Below are positions 8,681 to 17,066 of a stretch of 35,269 bases of DNA, in pieces (the first letter of the stretch is position 1; each line of letters opens with the position of its first letter). This DNA comes from Thermomicrobiales bacterium. GTDB taxonomy: Bacteria; Chloroflexota; Chloroflexia; Thermomicrobiales; UBA6265. The stretch spans positions 1 to 35,269 of the forward strand of contig JAICKJ010000005.1 of NCBI GenBank assembly GCA_025928015.1, given 5' to 3'. The translations under genes and the position numbers were made by a program. A model generated the notes under the pieces. It was given only the letters and a program-made list of their open reading frames with translations, made no database searches and had not been told where the DNA came from.

Positions 8681-9556
8681 TCAGTCCGCGGGGCATGTGC
8701 CGGCCGCGCGCGATGCGGCCGGCGCCGCGACGCTCGCGACGGTCAGTCCGTCAAACGCGATGTGGACGCCCTCCGGCAGCGCCGGCTCGACGTCCGCCTG
8801 CCTCCCCATGTCGTGCGAGAGGTGCGTCAGCACGGTCCGGCGCGGCCGCAGCTCATCGACCAGCGCCAGCGCCTCGTCGAGGTCGAGATGCGCGAAGTGC
8901 GGATTTTGCCGCAGCGCGTTGATGATCAAGAGGTCCAACCCGCGCAGCAGTTCCATCGACGCCGGCGAGATCGTCTTCACATCGGTCACGTACGCCACCG
9001 ACCCGAAGCGGAAGCCGATGATCGGCAGCCGGCCGTGCAGGACCGGCACCGGCGTGACCTCGACCCCGGCGACCGTGAACGGCCCGTCGATCTCATGCAA
9101 CGTCAAATCCGGTTTGGCGCCGTAAAACGGGAAGAGGTCCTGGAAGGCATAGCCGAACCGCTGCCGCAGATCGGCCGCGGTCTTCGGTGACGCATAGGCC
9201 GGGATGTGCTGCTGTTGCAGATCGTTGAAGGTGCGCAGCTCATCGAGCCCGGCCGTGTGGTCGGCATGCTCGTGCGTATAGAGCACCGCGTCGATCCGCC
9301 GGGTGCCGGCGCGCAGCATCTGCGCCCGCAGATCGGGCGACGTATCGACGAGCAATGTTGCATCCCCGGCCTGGACCAGCACCGAGGCCCGGAGCCGCTT
9401 GTCGCGGGGATCGGTCGAGCGGCACGTCTCGCAGTCGCAGCCAATGACCGGCACACCCGTCGACGTCCCGGTCCCTAGAAATGTCACCTCGACCACGACC
9501 CGCCCGCTTTCCGTTCCGATCACTACGTTTCGCCTTCCGCGCCCAGTATAGGGCAC
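8681..9556 (-). CDS. MBL-fold metallo-hydrolase, PhnP-like
   Basis: VEVTFLGTGTSTGVPVIGCDCETCRSTDPRDKRLRAS...TSPDLRAQML...YTHEHADHTAGLDELR...LTHLSHDM. Exact start uncertain (GTG codons near 9490-9530 plausible). Confidence 0.9.
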   Translation of the reverse strand: MPYTGRGRRNVVIGTESGRVVVEVTFLGTGTSTGVPVIGCDCETCRSTDPRDKRLRASVLVQAGDATLLVDTSPDLRAQMLRAGTRRIDAVLYTHEHADHTAGLDELRTFNDLQQQHIPAYASPKTAADLRQRFGYAFQDLFPFYGAKPDLTLHEIDGPFTVAGVEVTPVPVLHGRLPIIGFRFGSVAYVTDVKTISPASMELLRGLDLLIINALRQNPHFAHLDLDEALALVDELRPRRTVLTHLSHDMGRQADVEPALPEGVHIAFDGLTVASVAAPAASRAAGTCPAD

Positions 9557-9566
9557 GAGCCATATG

Positions 9567-9602
9567 CGACCGGCGGCCCTGGTTTTTCAGGGCCGCCGGT
9601 CG
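9567..9602. terminator. Perfect 15-bp hairpin with U/A-rich loop
   Basis: CGACCGGCGGCCCTG gttttt CAGGGCCGCCGGTCG, downstream of the 9626-9997 minus gene. Confidence 0.6.
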
Positions 9603-9625
9603 GGGAATGGAGTGGGAGGAGTCGA

Positions 9626-9997
9626 TCAGGCGGGTTCCGGGATGTCGTCCTTGTCGTACTTGAGGCGGATATTGTCTTCCATCACGCTCTCGACCATCTC
9701 CGGCGTGATGTATTTGTCGGAGCTGAAAAGCCCCTTCGTGTCGACCTTGAAATACCCGGTGTGCATCATCCGGTCGGTCACCTTGTCGTCGTCGCCGGGC
9801 GAGAAGAGGGTCCGGCCCTCGAAGACCGTGTCCTGCTCGCTCGGCTCGACCGTCGCCGCGTTCGGATCGGCCATCTGCACGTATTTGACGGTGCCGACCT
9901 CGTTCCCGGTGGCATCGAGCACCGTCATGCCCTCACGAATGCGTCCCATCAGATCCTTGTCGGCGCCTTCGCCAAACGGTGTGGATTCAACAACCAT
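9626..9997 (-). CDS. Hypothetical protein, PRC-barrel/DUF2171-like
   Basis: MVVESTPFGEGADKDLMGRIREGMTVLDATGNEVGTVKYVQMADPNAATVEPSEQD...; start at internal Met of the ORF. Confidence 0.65.
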   Translation of the reverse strand: MVVESTPFGEGADKDLMGRIREGMTVLDATGNEVGTVKYVQMADPNAATVEPSEQDTVFEGRTLFSPGDDDKVTDRMMHTGYFKVDTKGLFSSDKYITPEMVESVMEDNIRLKYDKDDIPEPA

Positions 9998-10085
9998 GGC
10001 GCTTCGTCCCTTTCCTTCAATGCCAACGTGCTGGCGGATACGCAAGGGTCGTGCCACTTTTCGCCTTGCCCGGTACAATGCCGGC

Positions 10086-11504
10086 ATGAAGACTGACCAC
10101 ACCCCGGCAACGGATCAGGACGCGTTCGCCGCCGTCGCGGACGCCATGGACCGGGCGCACGCCCTGGCGCGTCGTTATGTCCAAACGCTGCCCGAGCGGC
10201 GTGTCGCCGCCCAGGGCACGCCGGCGGAGCTCGCCGCGGCGCTCGACGAGCCGCTGCCGGAGCAAGCGTCCGATCCAGCGGGCGTCGTGGAGGAATGGTT
10301 CCGCCGCGCCGAGCCCGGCATCGTCGCCTCGGCCGGCCCCCGCTTCTTCGGCTACGTCGTCGGCGGCGCCACCCCGGCGGCGGTCGCCGGCGACTGGCTG
10401 GCGACCGCGCTCGACCAGTGCTCCGGCTTCTACCCGGCCGCCCCGGCCGCCGCCGAGACCGAGCTGGTCGTCGTCCGCTGGCTGCTCGACCTCTTCGGCC
10501 TGCCGGCCTCCTGGAGCGGCACGCTGACCGGCGGCGCGACAATGAGCAACCTCACCGGCCTCGCGGCCGCGCGCCAGTGGGTTGGCGCGCGGCTCGGCTT
10601 CGATCCGGCTGCCGATGGCCTCGGCGGCAGGCCGCCAATCCCGGTCATCACCAATACGATGACCCACTCCAGCGCCCGCAAGGCGCTCAGCACCCTCGGC
10701 CTGGGCCGCACCTCACTCCACGAGGCGCGGACCATCGACGGCCGCGTGAGCTTGGCCGACCTGGAGCAGAAGCTGGCCGCGATCGACGGACCCGCGATCA
10801 TCATGGCGACCGCCGGCGAGGTCAATTCCGGCCACAGCGACGACATCAACGCTGTCGCCGACCTGCGCGACCGCCATCCCGGCGGCGCCTGGCTGCACGT
10901 CGACGGCGCCTTCGGCCTCTTCGCCGGCATCTCGCCCGCCCTGCGGCATCATGTCGCCGGCGTCGAACGGGCCGATTCCATCGCCTCCGACCTGCACAAG
11001 TGGCTGAACGTGCCCTACGGCGCGGGCGTCGCCTTCGTCCGCGACGCGGCGATCCACAAGTCCGCCTTCGCCATCCCGGCGCCCTACATCGCCAACAGCG
11101 AGGGCTGGAACAGCGACGACTACGGCCCCGAGATGTCCCGCCGCTTCCGCGCCCTCGCCGCCTGGTGTGCGCTCAAGGCGCTCGGCCGCGCCGGCTACCG
11201 CGAGATGGTCGAGCGCTGCGTCGCCAATGCGCAGCAGTTCGCCGAGTGGATCGAACCCCAGCCGGACCTGGAGCTGCTGACCGCGCCGGAGCTGAACATC
11301 GTCTGCTTCCGCTTCACCCAAGGCGGCGACGACCTCGACGCCTTCAACCGCCAGGCGGTGACCGCGATCCAGCGGGATGGCCGCGCCTTCGTCAGCGGCA
11401 CCACCTGGGGCGGCAAGGCCGCCATCCGCGCCGCCTTCGACCACTGGGCCACAACGTCCGAAGACGTGCAGATCCTCTGCGACGTCGTCCGAAGCGGGCG
11501 CTGA
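10086..11504 (+). CDS. Pyridoxal-dependent decarboxylase (group II, AADC/Glu-decarboxylase-like)
   Basis: MKTDHTPATDQDAFAAVADAMDRAHALARRYVQTLPER...PRFFGYVVGGATPAAVAGDWLATALDQCSGFY...LTGGATMSNLTGLAAAR...HVDGAFG...ASDLHKWLNVPYGAGVAFVR (PLP Lys). Confidence 0.93.
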   Translation: MKTDHTPATDQDAFAAVADAMDRAHALARRYVQTLPERRVAAQGTPAELAAALDEPLPEQASDPAGVVEEWFRRAEPGIVASAGPRFFGYVVGGATPAAVAGDWLATALDQCSGFYPAAPAAAETELVVVRWLLDLFGLPASWSGTLTGGATMSNLTGLAAARQWVGARLGFDPAADGLGGRPPIPVITNTMTHSSARKALSTLGLGRTSLHEARTIDGRVSLADLEQKLAAIDGPAIIMATAGEVNSGHSDDINAVADLRDRHPGGAWLHVDGAFGLFAGISPALRHHVAGVERADSIASDLHKWLNVPYGAGVAFVRDAAIHKSAFAIPAPYIANSEGWNSDDYGPEMSRRFRALAAWCALKALGRAGYREMVERCVANAQQFAEWIEPQPDLELLTAPELNIVCFRFTQGGDDLDAFNRQAVTAIQRDGRAFVSGTTWGGKAAIRAAFDHWATTSEDVQILCDVVRSGR

Positions 11505-11670
11505 TCCCGATCGGATCGGCTCAACACCCCGCGGATTCGGACGAATAGACGCGGCAAGACATGCTGCTTTTTGCCCATGCACCTGCTACGATGGCGCGCA
11601 GGTGAATCAACGACGCAATCTGGGTCTTCGTGGTCGCGCATCTCGCTGGGAACATCCCGGGAGGAAGCGG

Positions 11671-13173
11671 ATGAAGACGTATCGACGGAACGGCCGATCA
11701 TCTCGTGCAGCGCGGCCGTCGCTCGCGCTGCTCCTGGTGCTTCTCCTGCTCCCCGCGATCTTGCCCGGAGCGGCGGCGGCCCCCTCAGCTCAGTGGCGCG
11801 TCCCTGGACCCGCGACCAAGCTCTACATCGGCCACATCGCCCGGCTCACGGCCCAAATCCCATCGTACTGGACGCCTGGCCTGACAGATTACGTCGACTT
11901 TGCTGGACCCGACGGCTTCGTCGCGAGCGGGGCGGTGCATGGGTCGAGCATTGACGATGCCTGCGCGCAGGTCATGGGACCGGACACTTCCGGCGCAACG
12001 ATCAGCATGTCGCGCTGGCAAGGGCTGCCCGCCTGCCTGATCACCTCTCCGGCCGAGCCATCACGTGGCCACCCCGCAGAGTCGGGCATCGTCGTTGCCC
12101 ACCCACATCCGTTCTCATTCCTCGGTGATACCTACGCCTACGCGGCGTTGTTCACCGATCCCACCCACTTTCCCGCGATCCTGGCTACCCTTTCGTTCTC
12201 GCCAGACCGCGTGACGCCGCTCGCCTACGCCACATCGGTCATCGACATGGCGGAGGCGCATGCGCTGCACGGCGACACGGTTGACTGGGCATCCATCCGG
12301 CGATCGGCCGCGCGAACCGTGCATGACTGGACGAGCGCCAGGGCGGCCATCAATCAACTCGCCACGTTGCTTGACATCGCTGGCAACCCCGCCCAATTCG
12401 TTTTACCGGAGGATTTGCGCAGCGGCGTCTACCAGGTTGGGACGATACCGCCCGCCGGACATCCCCTGCCCGGCAACATCGGCTACCTCAGCATCGAGGC
12501 GATGGGACCGGGCCTGGCCCAGTCCTCGGACTACCTACATACTGTCCGCGCGACGATTGCCCGGATCGAACAGAATCCCACTTGCGGCTGGATCGTCGAT
12601 CTCCGCTACAACGACATTGGCGACGCCTACACGATGATCCAGAGTCTCGGTCCGCTGCTTGGCGATGGTCGCGTCTTCGGGTTCAAGGAAGCGCACGGCC
12701 GCGACATTTGGATCGAGGTTCGTGCTGGCGCCGTCTACGAGAATGGCGTCGAAATCATCCCCGCGGTCGCCGATGTGCCGCCGTCGCCACCTCGACGGCA
12801 GGTCGGACCGATCGCCGTGCTCATCGGTCCCAGCACGAAGTACTCAGGCGAGTTATTGGCGATGGCATTCGTGGGCCGGCCAAGTGCCCGCCTGTTTGGC
12901 TCGCCTACGGCTGGAGATACCGAAGCCGACCGTTCGTTCACGCTGTTCGACGGCTCCGTATTCTCCCTCCTCAGCGCCTTCGAGATGGATCGGACCGGCC
13001 ACGTCTACACCTTTCCCGAGCGGGTCACGCCGGACCAGCAGACCGAGGAGATCAGCGGGGTTTCGCCGAAATATGGCACCGAGGACGATCCATCGGTGAA
13101 CGCGGCCATGGCGTGGCTCGGCCAACAGCCGGCGTGTCAGGCGATGACCGCCGACGCCACGCCCGCCGCGTAA
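11671..13173 (+). CDS. Secreted S41-family-like peptidase
   Basis: Signal peptide MKTYRRNGRSSRAARPSLALLLVLLLLPAILPGAAAA; C-terminal GYLSIEAMG...CGWIVDLRYNDIGDAYTMIQSLGPLLG...IAVLIGPSTKYSGELLAMAFVGRPSARLFGSPTAGDT.; SD GGGAGG before ATG. Confidence 0.8.
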   Translation: MKTYRRNGRSSRAARPSLALLLVLLLLPAILPGAAAAPSAQWRVPGPATKLYIGHIARLTAQIPSYWTPGLTDYVDFAGPDGFVASGAVHGSSIDDACAQVMGPDTSGATISMSRWQGLPACLITSPAEPSRGHPAESGIVVAHPHPFSFLGDTYAYAALFTDPTHFPAILATLSFSPDRVTPLAYATSVIDMAEAHALHGDTVDWASIRRSAARTVHDWTSARAAINQLATLLDIAGNPAQFVLPEDLRSGVYQVGTIPPAGHPLPGNIGYLSIEAMGPGLAQSSDYLHTVRATIARIEQNPTCGWIVDLRYNDIGDAYTMIQSLGPLLGDGRVFGFKEAHGRDIWIEVRAGAVYENGVEIIPAVADVPPSPPRRQVGPIAVLIGPSTKYSGELLAMAFVGRPSARLFGSPTAGDTEADRSFTLFDGSVFSLLSAFEMDRTGHVYTFPERVTPDQQTEEISGVSPKYGTEDDPSVNAAMAWLGQQPACQAMTADATPAA

Positions 13174-13335
13174 CGCCGGGCACGGCAACGGGATTGATCT
13201 CGTCCCCTCGCTGCACTAGACTGACGCGCGGCGCGATCGGTTCGTGCCGCGACGTTCTGTTGCCGGAGCACGCGTGAACACGCACATCCGCCGTTTCGAC
13301 GGCGCCCCAACCGGATATCTCCTGCTGAGCCTATC

Positions 13336-13420
13336 CCCGTTGTCCTGATACCCGACTGGCGCAGGTGGACAACGGGAAGAGCGCAGCACCCTCCGCTCTT
13401 CCACGATCTGTCATCGTGGG
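13336..13420 (+). ncRNA. Candidate structured leader: three contiguous stem-loops
   Basis: CCCGTTGTCC(13336-45)/GGACAACGGG(13367-76); GAAGAGCG(13376-83)/CGCTCTTC(13394-401); CCACGAT(13401-07)/ATCGTGG(13413-19). Confidence 0.45.
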
Positions 13421-13422
13421 GA

Positions 13423-14745
13423 GTGACCCCGCTCGTGTTTCGCAACAATCGAGAACATGGCGCCGCGGCCGGCGCCCTCTGGCGGCAGCCCGACTTCCTC
13501 CGGCTCTGGACCGCCGAGACCATTTCGCAAGTCGGCACCCAACTGACCATTGTCGCGATCCCGCTGATCGCGGCGCTGACCCTGCACGCGACGCCCTTCC
13601 AAATGGGGCTGCTGACCGCGGCCGGCGGCCTGCCGCGGCTGCTCGTCGGCCTCGTCGCCGGCGTCTGGGTCGATCGCCTGCGACACAAGCCGATCATGGT
13701 CGCGGCCGATCTCGTCCGCGCGGCCGTCCTGACGACGATTCCGGTCATGGCCGCGCTCGGCCACCTGACCGTCCATCTCCTGCTCGCCGTGACCTTCACG
13801 GTCGGCATGCTCGACGTCTTCTTCAACGCCGCGTGGGTCGCCTTCCTGCCGATCCTCGTCGGCCGGAAGCACCTTGGCGACGCCAACGGCAAGCTGATGG
13901 CCAGCGGCTCCGTCGCGCAGATCGCCGGTCCGGCCCTCGGCGGCTCCCTCATCGCGCTCATCACCGGCCCGGTCGTGATCCTGCTCGACGCCGTCTCCTT
14001 CGTCTGCTCGGCGTTCCTGATCAAGCGCATCATGAGAGATGAACCGACGCCGGATCGAACGGGTCCGCAGCGACGACTGCTCCCGGAGATCAAGGAGGGA
14101 CTGCGCGCGCTCGTCCATTCGCCCATCCTGCGCGCGATCACCGCCAGCTCGGCGACGATCACGCTGGCCGGCTGGATGTTCCTCTCGGTCTACGTCCTCT
14201 ACATGGCTGACGACCTGGGGCTGAGCGCGCGGGGCATCGGGCTCGTCTACGCCTGTGGCGGGATCGGCTCCCTGATCGGCACCATCATCGCCGTGCCAGT
14301 CGCCCGCTGGTTGGGGCTCGGTCGCGCCATGTTCTGGGCGGCCGCGCTCTTCGGCCTCTTCGGGCTGGCGGTCCCGCTCGCCCTCTTCGTGCCGGCCCAC
14401 GCGCTACCGCTCGTCGTCTTCGCCGAGTTCAGCCAGTGGCTGACGCTGCTGGTGATGGACGTCAACCGGGTCAGCCTGCGCCAGGCGATGACACCGGACC
14501 GGCTGCAAGGCCGCGTCTCCGCCTCGTCACAGGTCCTGATCGGGGGCATGCAACCGATCGGCAGCTTCCTCGGCGGCGCACTCGGCCAGCTCACCAGCGT
14601 CCACCTCACGCTCTTCATCTCGTGCCTGGGCATGTTCTGCGCGGCCGCCTGGCTCCTGCGCCGCGAGGTCTTCACCCTGCAAACCCTGCCAACCGAACCA
14701 GAGCCAATTGAAGTGGAGCCCATGACAGCCATCGGAACAGCCTGA
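13423..14745 (+). CDS. MFS transporter (EntS/MFS_3-like)
   Basis: GTG start; FRNNREHGAAAGALWRQPDFLRLWTAETISQVGTQLTIVAIPLIAALTLHATPFQMGLLTAAGGLPRLLVGLVAGVWVDRLRHKPIMVAADLVRA. Confidence 0.93.
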   Translation: MTPLVFRNNREHGAAAGALWRQPDFLRLWTAETISQVGTQLTIVAIPLIAALTLHATPFQMGLLTAAGGLPRLLVGLVAGVWVDRLRHKPIMVAADLVRAAVLTTIPVMAALGHLTVHLLLAVTFTVGMLDVFFNAAWVAFLPILVGRKHLGDANGKLMASGSVAQIAGPALGGSLIALITGPVVILLDAVSFVCSAFLIKRIMRDEPTPDRTGPQRRLLPEIKEGLRALVHSPILRAITASSATITLAGWMFLSVYVLYMADDLGLSARGIGLVYACGGIGSLIGTIIAVPVARWLGLGRAMFWAAALFGLFGLAVPLALFVPAHALPLVVFAEFSQWLTLLVMDVNRVSLRQAMTPDRLQGRVSASSQVLIGGMQPIGSFLGGALGQLTSVHLTLFISCLGMFCAAAWLLRREVFTLQTLPTEPEPIEVEPMTAIGTA

Positions 14746-14920
14746 CCGCGGCCATGTAGAAGCCGAGCTTGCTCTCGGTCCATCAGGCTCGCACCCCATC
14801 CGCCAGATACGCTACGCGGGGGACGATCTTGTATCGGCCCGTCGCCGCCACTCCGTCACGGTGTGGTTGGCGACGCGGGCGGACACGAGGTCGTCCCCGC
14901 ACGGTGCTGCGCATCCCGCC

Positions 14921-14967
14921 GCACTTCTCGGGGAAGTGCTCCCCTCTCCCAGGATTGGGGGGAGGGG
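14921..14967. terminator. Two adjacent hairpins between convergent genes
   Basis: GCACTTCtcgggGAAGTGC then CCCCTCTCCCaggattGGGGGGAGGGG. Confidence 0.55.
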
Positions 14968-14971
14968 CCGT

Positions 14972-15331
14972 TTACGAGGCGCGCGCCGGGGTCGTGCTCC
15001 GTTCCATTGCGGCGGTGTCCTTGGGGCGCTCGGCCTCCGAGTGCGGTACGAGCTGCAGCCACTCCTCGCGGAACCACTGCTCGCCCCACGGGATGCCGCG
15101 GTTCTTGTAGCCCTCGAAATCGACCAGGTACTGGATGCCGCCAGTCTGGTAGCGCGGCTCGGTCGCGACGGCGTCCTCCGTCACGTCGATGTCGATCACC
15201 TTGCCGGTCGCGCCGTCGAACTTCGCCTCGGGACGCGTCGTGTACATGGGGTGGATCGTCCAGACGCCGCGCTTGTTGTAGCCGCGCAGGATATGCACCT
15301 TCACTTCGTCCCCAACGTTGAACTTGGCCAT
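14972..15331 (-). CDS. Hypothetical protein (119 aa, SH3/KOW-like beta-rich)
   Basis: MAKFNVGDEVKVHILRGYNKRGVWTIHPMYTTRPEAKFDGATGKVIDIDVTEDAVATEPRYQTGGIQYLVDFEGYKNRGIPWGEQWFREEWLQLV... Confidence 0.7.
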   Translation of the reverse strand: MAKFNVGDEVKVHILRGYNKRGVWTIHPMYTTRPEAKFDGATGKVIDIDVTEDAVATEPRYQTGGIQYLVDFEGYKNRGIPWGEQWFREEWLQLVPHSEAERPKDTAAMERSTTPARAS

Positions 15332-15572
15332 CCGTTGCTGCTCCTGCCGGTCCGGCGCATTACATCCGCGCCCTGTCGCCACCCCATCTCGCGCATCCGC
15401 GCCGTTCGCCCAAAGTATAGAGCAGCCCGCTCCGCGCGCGGCCGCCACACCCCGAACGATCGTTCCCTCCCGCCATTCTCCACCGCCGTCATGTTGAGCG
15501 AAGCCGGATCATCTCCCGCCGCAGCGGGTTCCATGACCAACCCCAACGTCTGCTCTGCCAACCCCCTGCGCT

Positions 15573-15769
15573 GTCATTCCGACGCAGGAGAGCCTGTCCT
15601 GAGGAACCGAAGGAAAGCTCCTGCCGCAGCAGCGTCCGCGTCGCCGGCCTCTTCCATTACTCCGGTCCCAATCCATCACGCAATTGCGGCGTGGCAGCCG
15701 TTCGCGGCGCTCACAAGAGAGATTTCCTTCGGCAAGATCAGGACAGGCTCTCGATTCGCTCGGAATGAC
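15573..15769. repeat. MITE-like element with long inverted termini
   Basis: GTCATTCCGA...AGAGCCTGTCCTGA...GAAGGAAA at left; TTTCCTTC...TCAGGACAGGCTCT...TCGGAATGAC at right. Confidence 0.75.
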
Positions 15770-16081
15770 GGCGTGTTGGCATTGGCGAGCCGACAACGGA
15801 TTGGTCGGCAACCCGGACGCTCGCCGCGCGCTCTACAACACGGCGTGCCGGAACCGTCCATCAGTCTCAGCCTCGCAGAGGCTTCGTCGGTTGAGCGCCT
15901 GATTTCAATCTGGCGTCTCCCGGCGGCACACGGCTTCATGTTTGCCAACCACGTTCGCAATCCAACCTGGCGTCACCGGGCTTCGCCGCCCTGGCCCGGT
16001 CCATTGACGGCCGGGCGCACCTGACAATCAGCCGTCCTCGGGCTCTTCAACCATTCGGCATTGATATTCTCAATGTCCATA

Positions 16082-16110
16082 TTGACAATCTTAATCTCGT
16101 TCCTTATCAT
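16082..16110 (+). promoter_or_regulatory. Near-consensus SigA promoter for the DUF2089 operon
   Basis: TTGACA (16082-16087), 17-nt spacer, TATCAT (16105-16110). Confidence 0.65.
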
Positions 16111-16193
16111 CATCCTCGATGACCGGGGCGCACCTGCTCGTGATGACCCGGCATCGGACCCGGCCGGCGATCGCCGGCACAAGGAGAACGCAC

Positions 16194-16628
16194 ATGTCCA
16201 ACCATTCTGAGCCGGGCGCACAGTGGCCGCAAGCCCCCATCCTGGGCCAGTGCCCCGTGTGCTCCAATCCCCTCACCGTCACGAGACTCGAGTGCCGCAT
16301 GTGCGGCACGGTGGTCGAAGGGAACTTCGTGCTCGGGCGCTTCGCCCGCCTCAAGGGCGAGCAGCTCGCCTTCCTCGATGTCTTCATCAAAAACCGCGGC
16401 ATCATCAAGGATGTTGAGGCCGAGCTCGGGATTTCGTACCCCACGGTCCGCGCCCGGCTCGACGATGTCCTCCGCGCCCTCGGCTATCCGACCAGCGACG
16501 CGGACGGCCTGCGGCCCAGCCAGGCGCGCGAGGAGCGCCGCCAAATCCTCGAAGAGCTGCGGGAGAAGCGGATCTCGGCCGACGTCGCCGCCCAGCGGCT
16601 GGCGTCGCTCGCGGACAGGAGGTCATAA
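16194..16628 (+). CDS. DUF2089 family protein (Zn-ribbon + HTH)
   Basis: APILGQCPVCSNPLTVTRLECRMCGTVVEGNFVLGRFARLKGEQLAFLDVFIKNRGIIKDVEAELGISYPTVRARLDDVLRALGY. Confidence 0.92.
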   Translation: MSNHSEPGAQWPQAPILGQCPVCSNPLTVTRLECRMCGTVVEGNFVLGRFARLKGEQLAFLDVFIKNRGIIKDVEAELGISYPTVRARLDDVLRALGYPTSDADGLRPSQAREERRQILEELREKRISADVAAQRLASLADRRS

Positions 16629-17066
16629 ATGGCGGCCAACGGCACCGATGAGACCAGCACCGGCAACCTGCTCTCGGACGACCGGCTGGAAATCCTGCGC
16701 ATGGTCGAGGCCGGCACCGTCTCGGCCGAGGAAGCGGCCCGGCTCTTCGAGGCGCTCGACCGCACCGAGCGCGCCGCGCCCGGCTTCCCGCCTCCCGGTC
16801 CCAACCAGCCGACCGCGCCCTTCCGGCCGGAGCCGGCGCGACCGAATCGGGTCGTCCGTTTCCGGGTCACCGAGGGCGACCAGCCGGTGCTCAACCTGGC
16901 CCTGCCGCTCGGACTGCTGGATTCCGGCATCAAGATCGCCAAGCGCTTCACCGGCGACCTGATGGTCGATGGCGGCGATCTCAAGCAGACCGTCAATGAG
17001 GGCTTTCGCGGATCGCTCCTCGATGTCAACGATGGCGATCAGCACGTGGAGATCATTGTCGAATGA
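16629..17066 (+). CDS. SHOCT-like domain protein
   Basis: MAANGTDETSTGNLLSDDRLEILRMVEAGTVSAEEAARLFEALD...; immediately follows the DUF2089 stop codon. Confidence 0.8.
   Translation: MAANGTDETSTGNLLSDDRLEILRMVEAGTVSAEEAARLFEALDRTERAAPGFPPPGPNQPTAPFRPEPARPNRVVRFRVTEGDQPVLNLALPLGLLDSGIKIAKRFTGDLMVDGGDLKQTVNEGFRGSLLDVNDGDQHVEIIVE

Noticed and set aside
10295-11548. 417-aa plus-strand ORF overlapping the PLP decarboxylase
   Set aside because: Arg-rich +1/+2 frame translation; the overlapping frame has full decarboxylase motifs.
15480-16020. Possible CRISPR array from repeated GTCATT-type motifs
   Set aside because: Repeats are inverted, irregularly spaced and MITE-like; no regular spacer/repeat unit.
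14861-16024. 387-aa plus-strand ORF across the 119-aa minus gene and the repeat island
   Set aside because: Crosses a better-supported minus CDS and the inverted-repeat elements; no family features.
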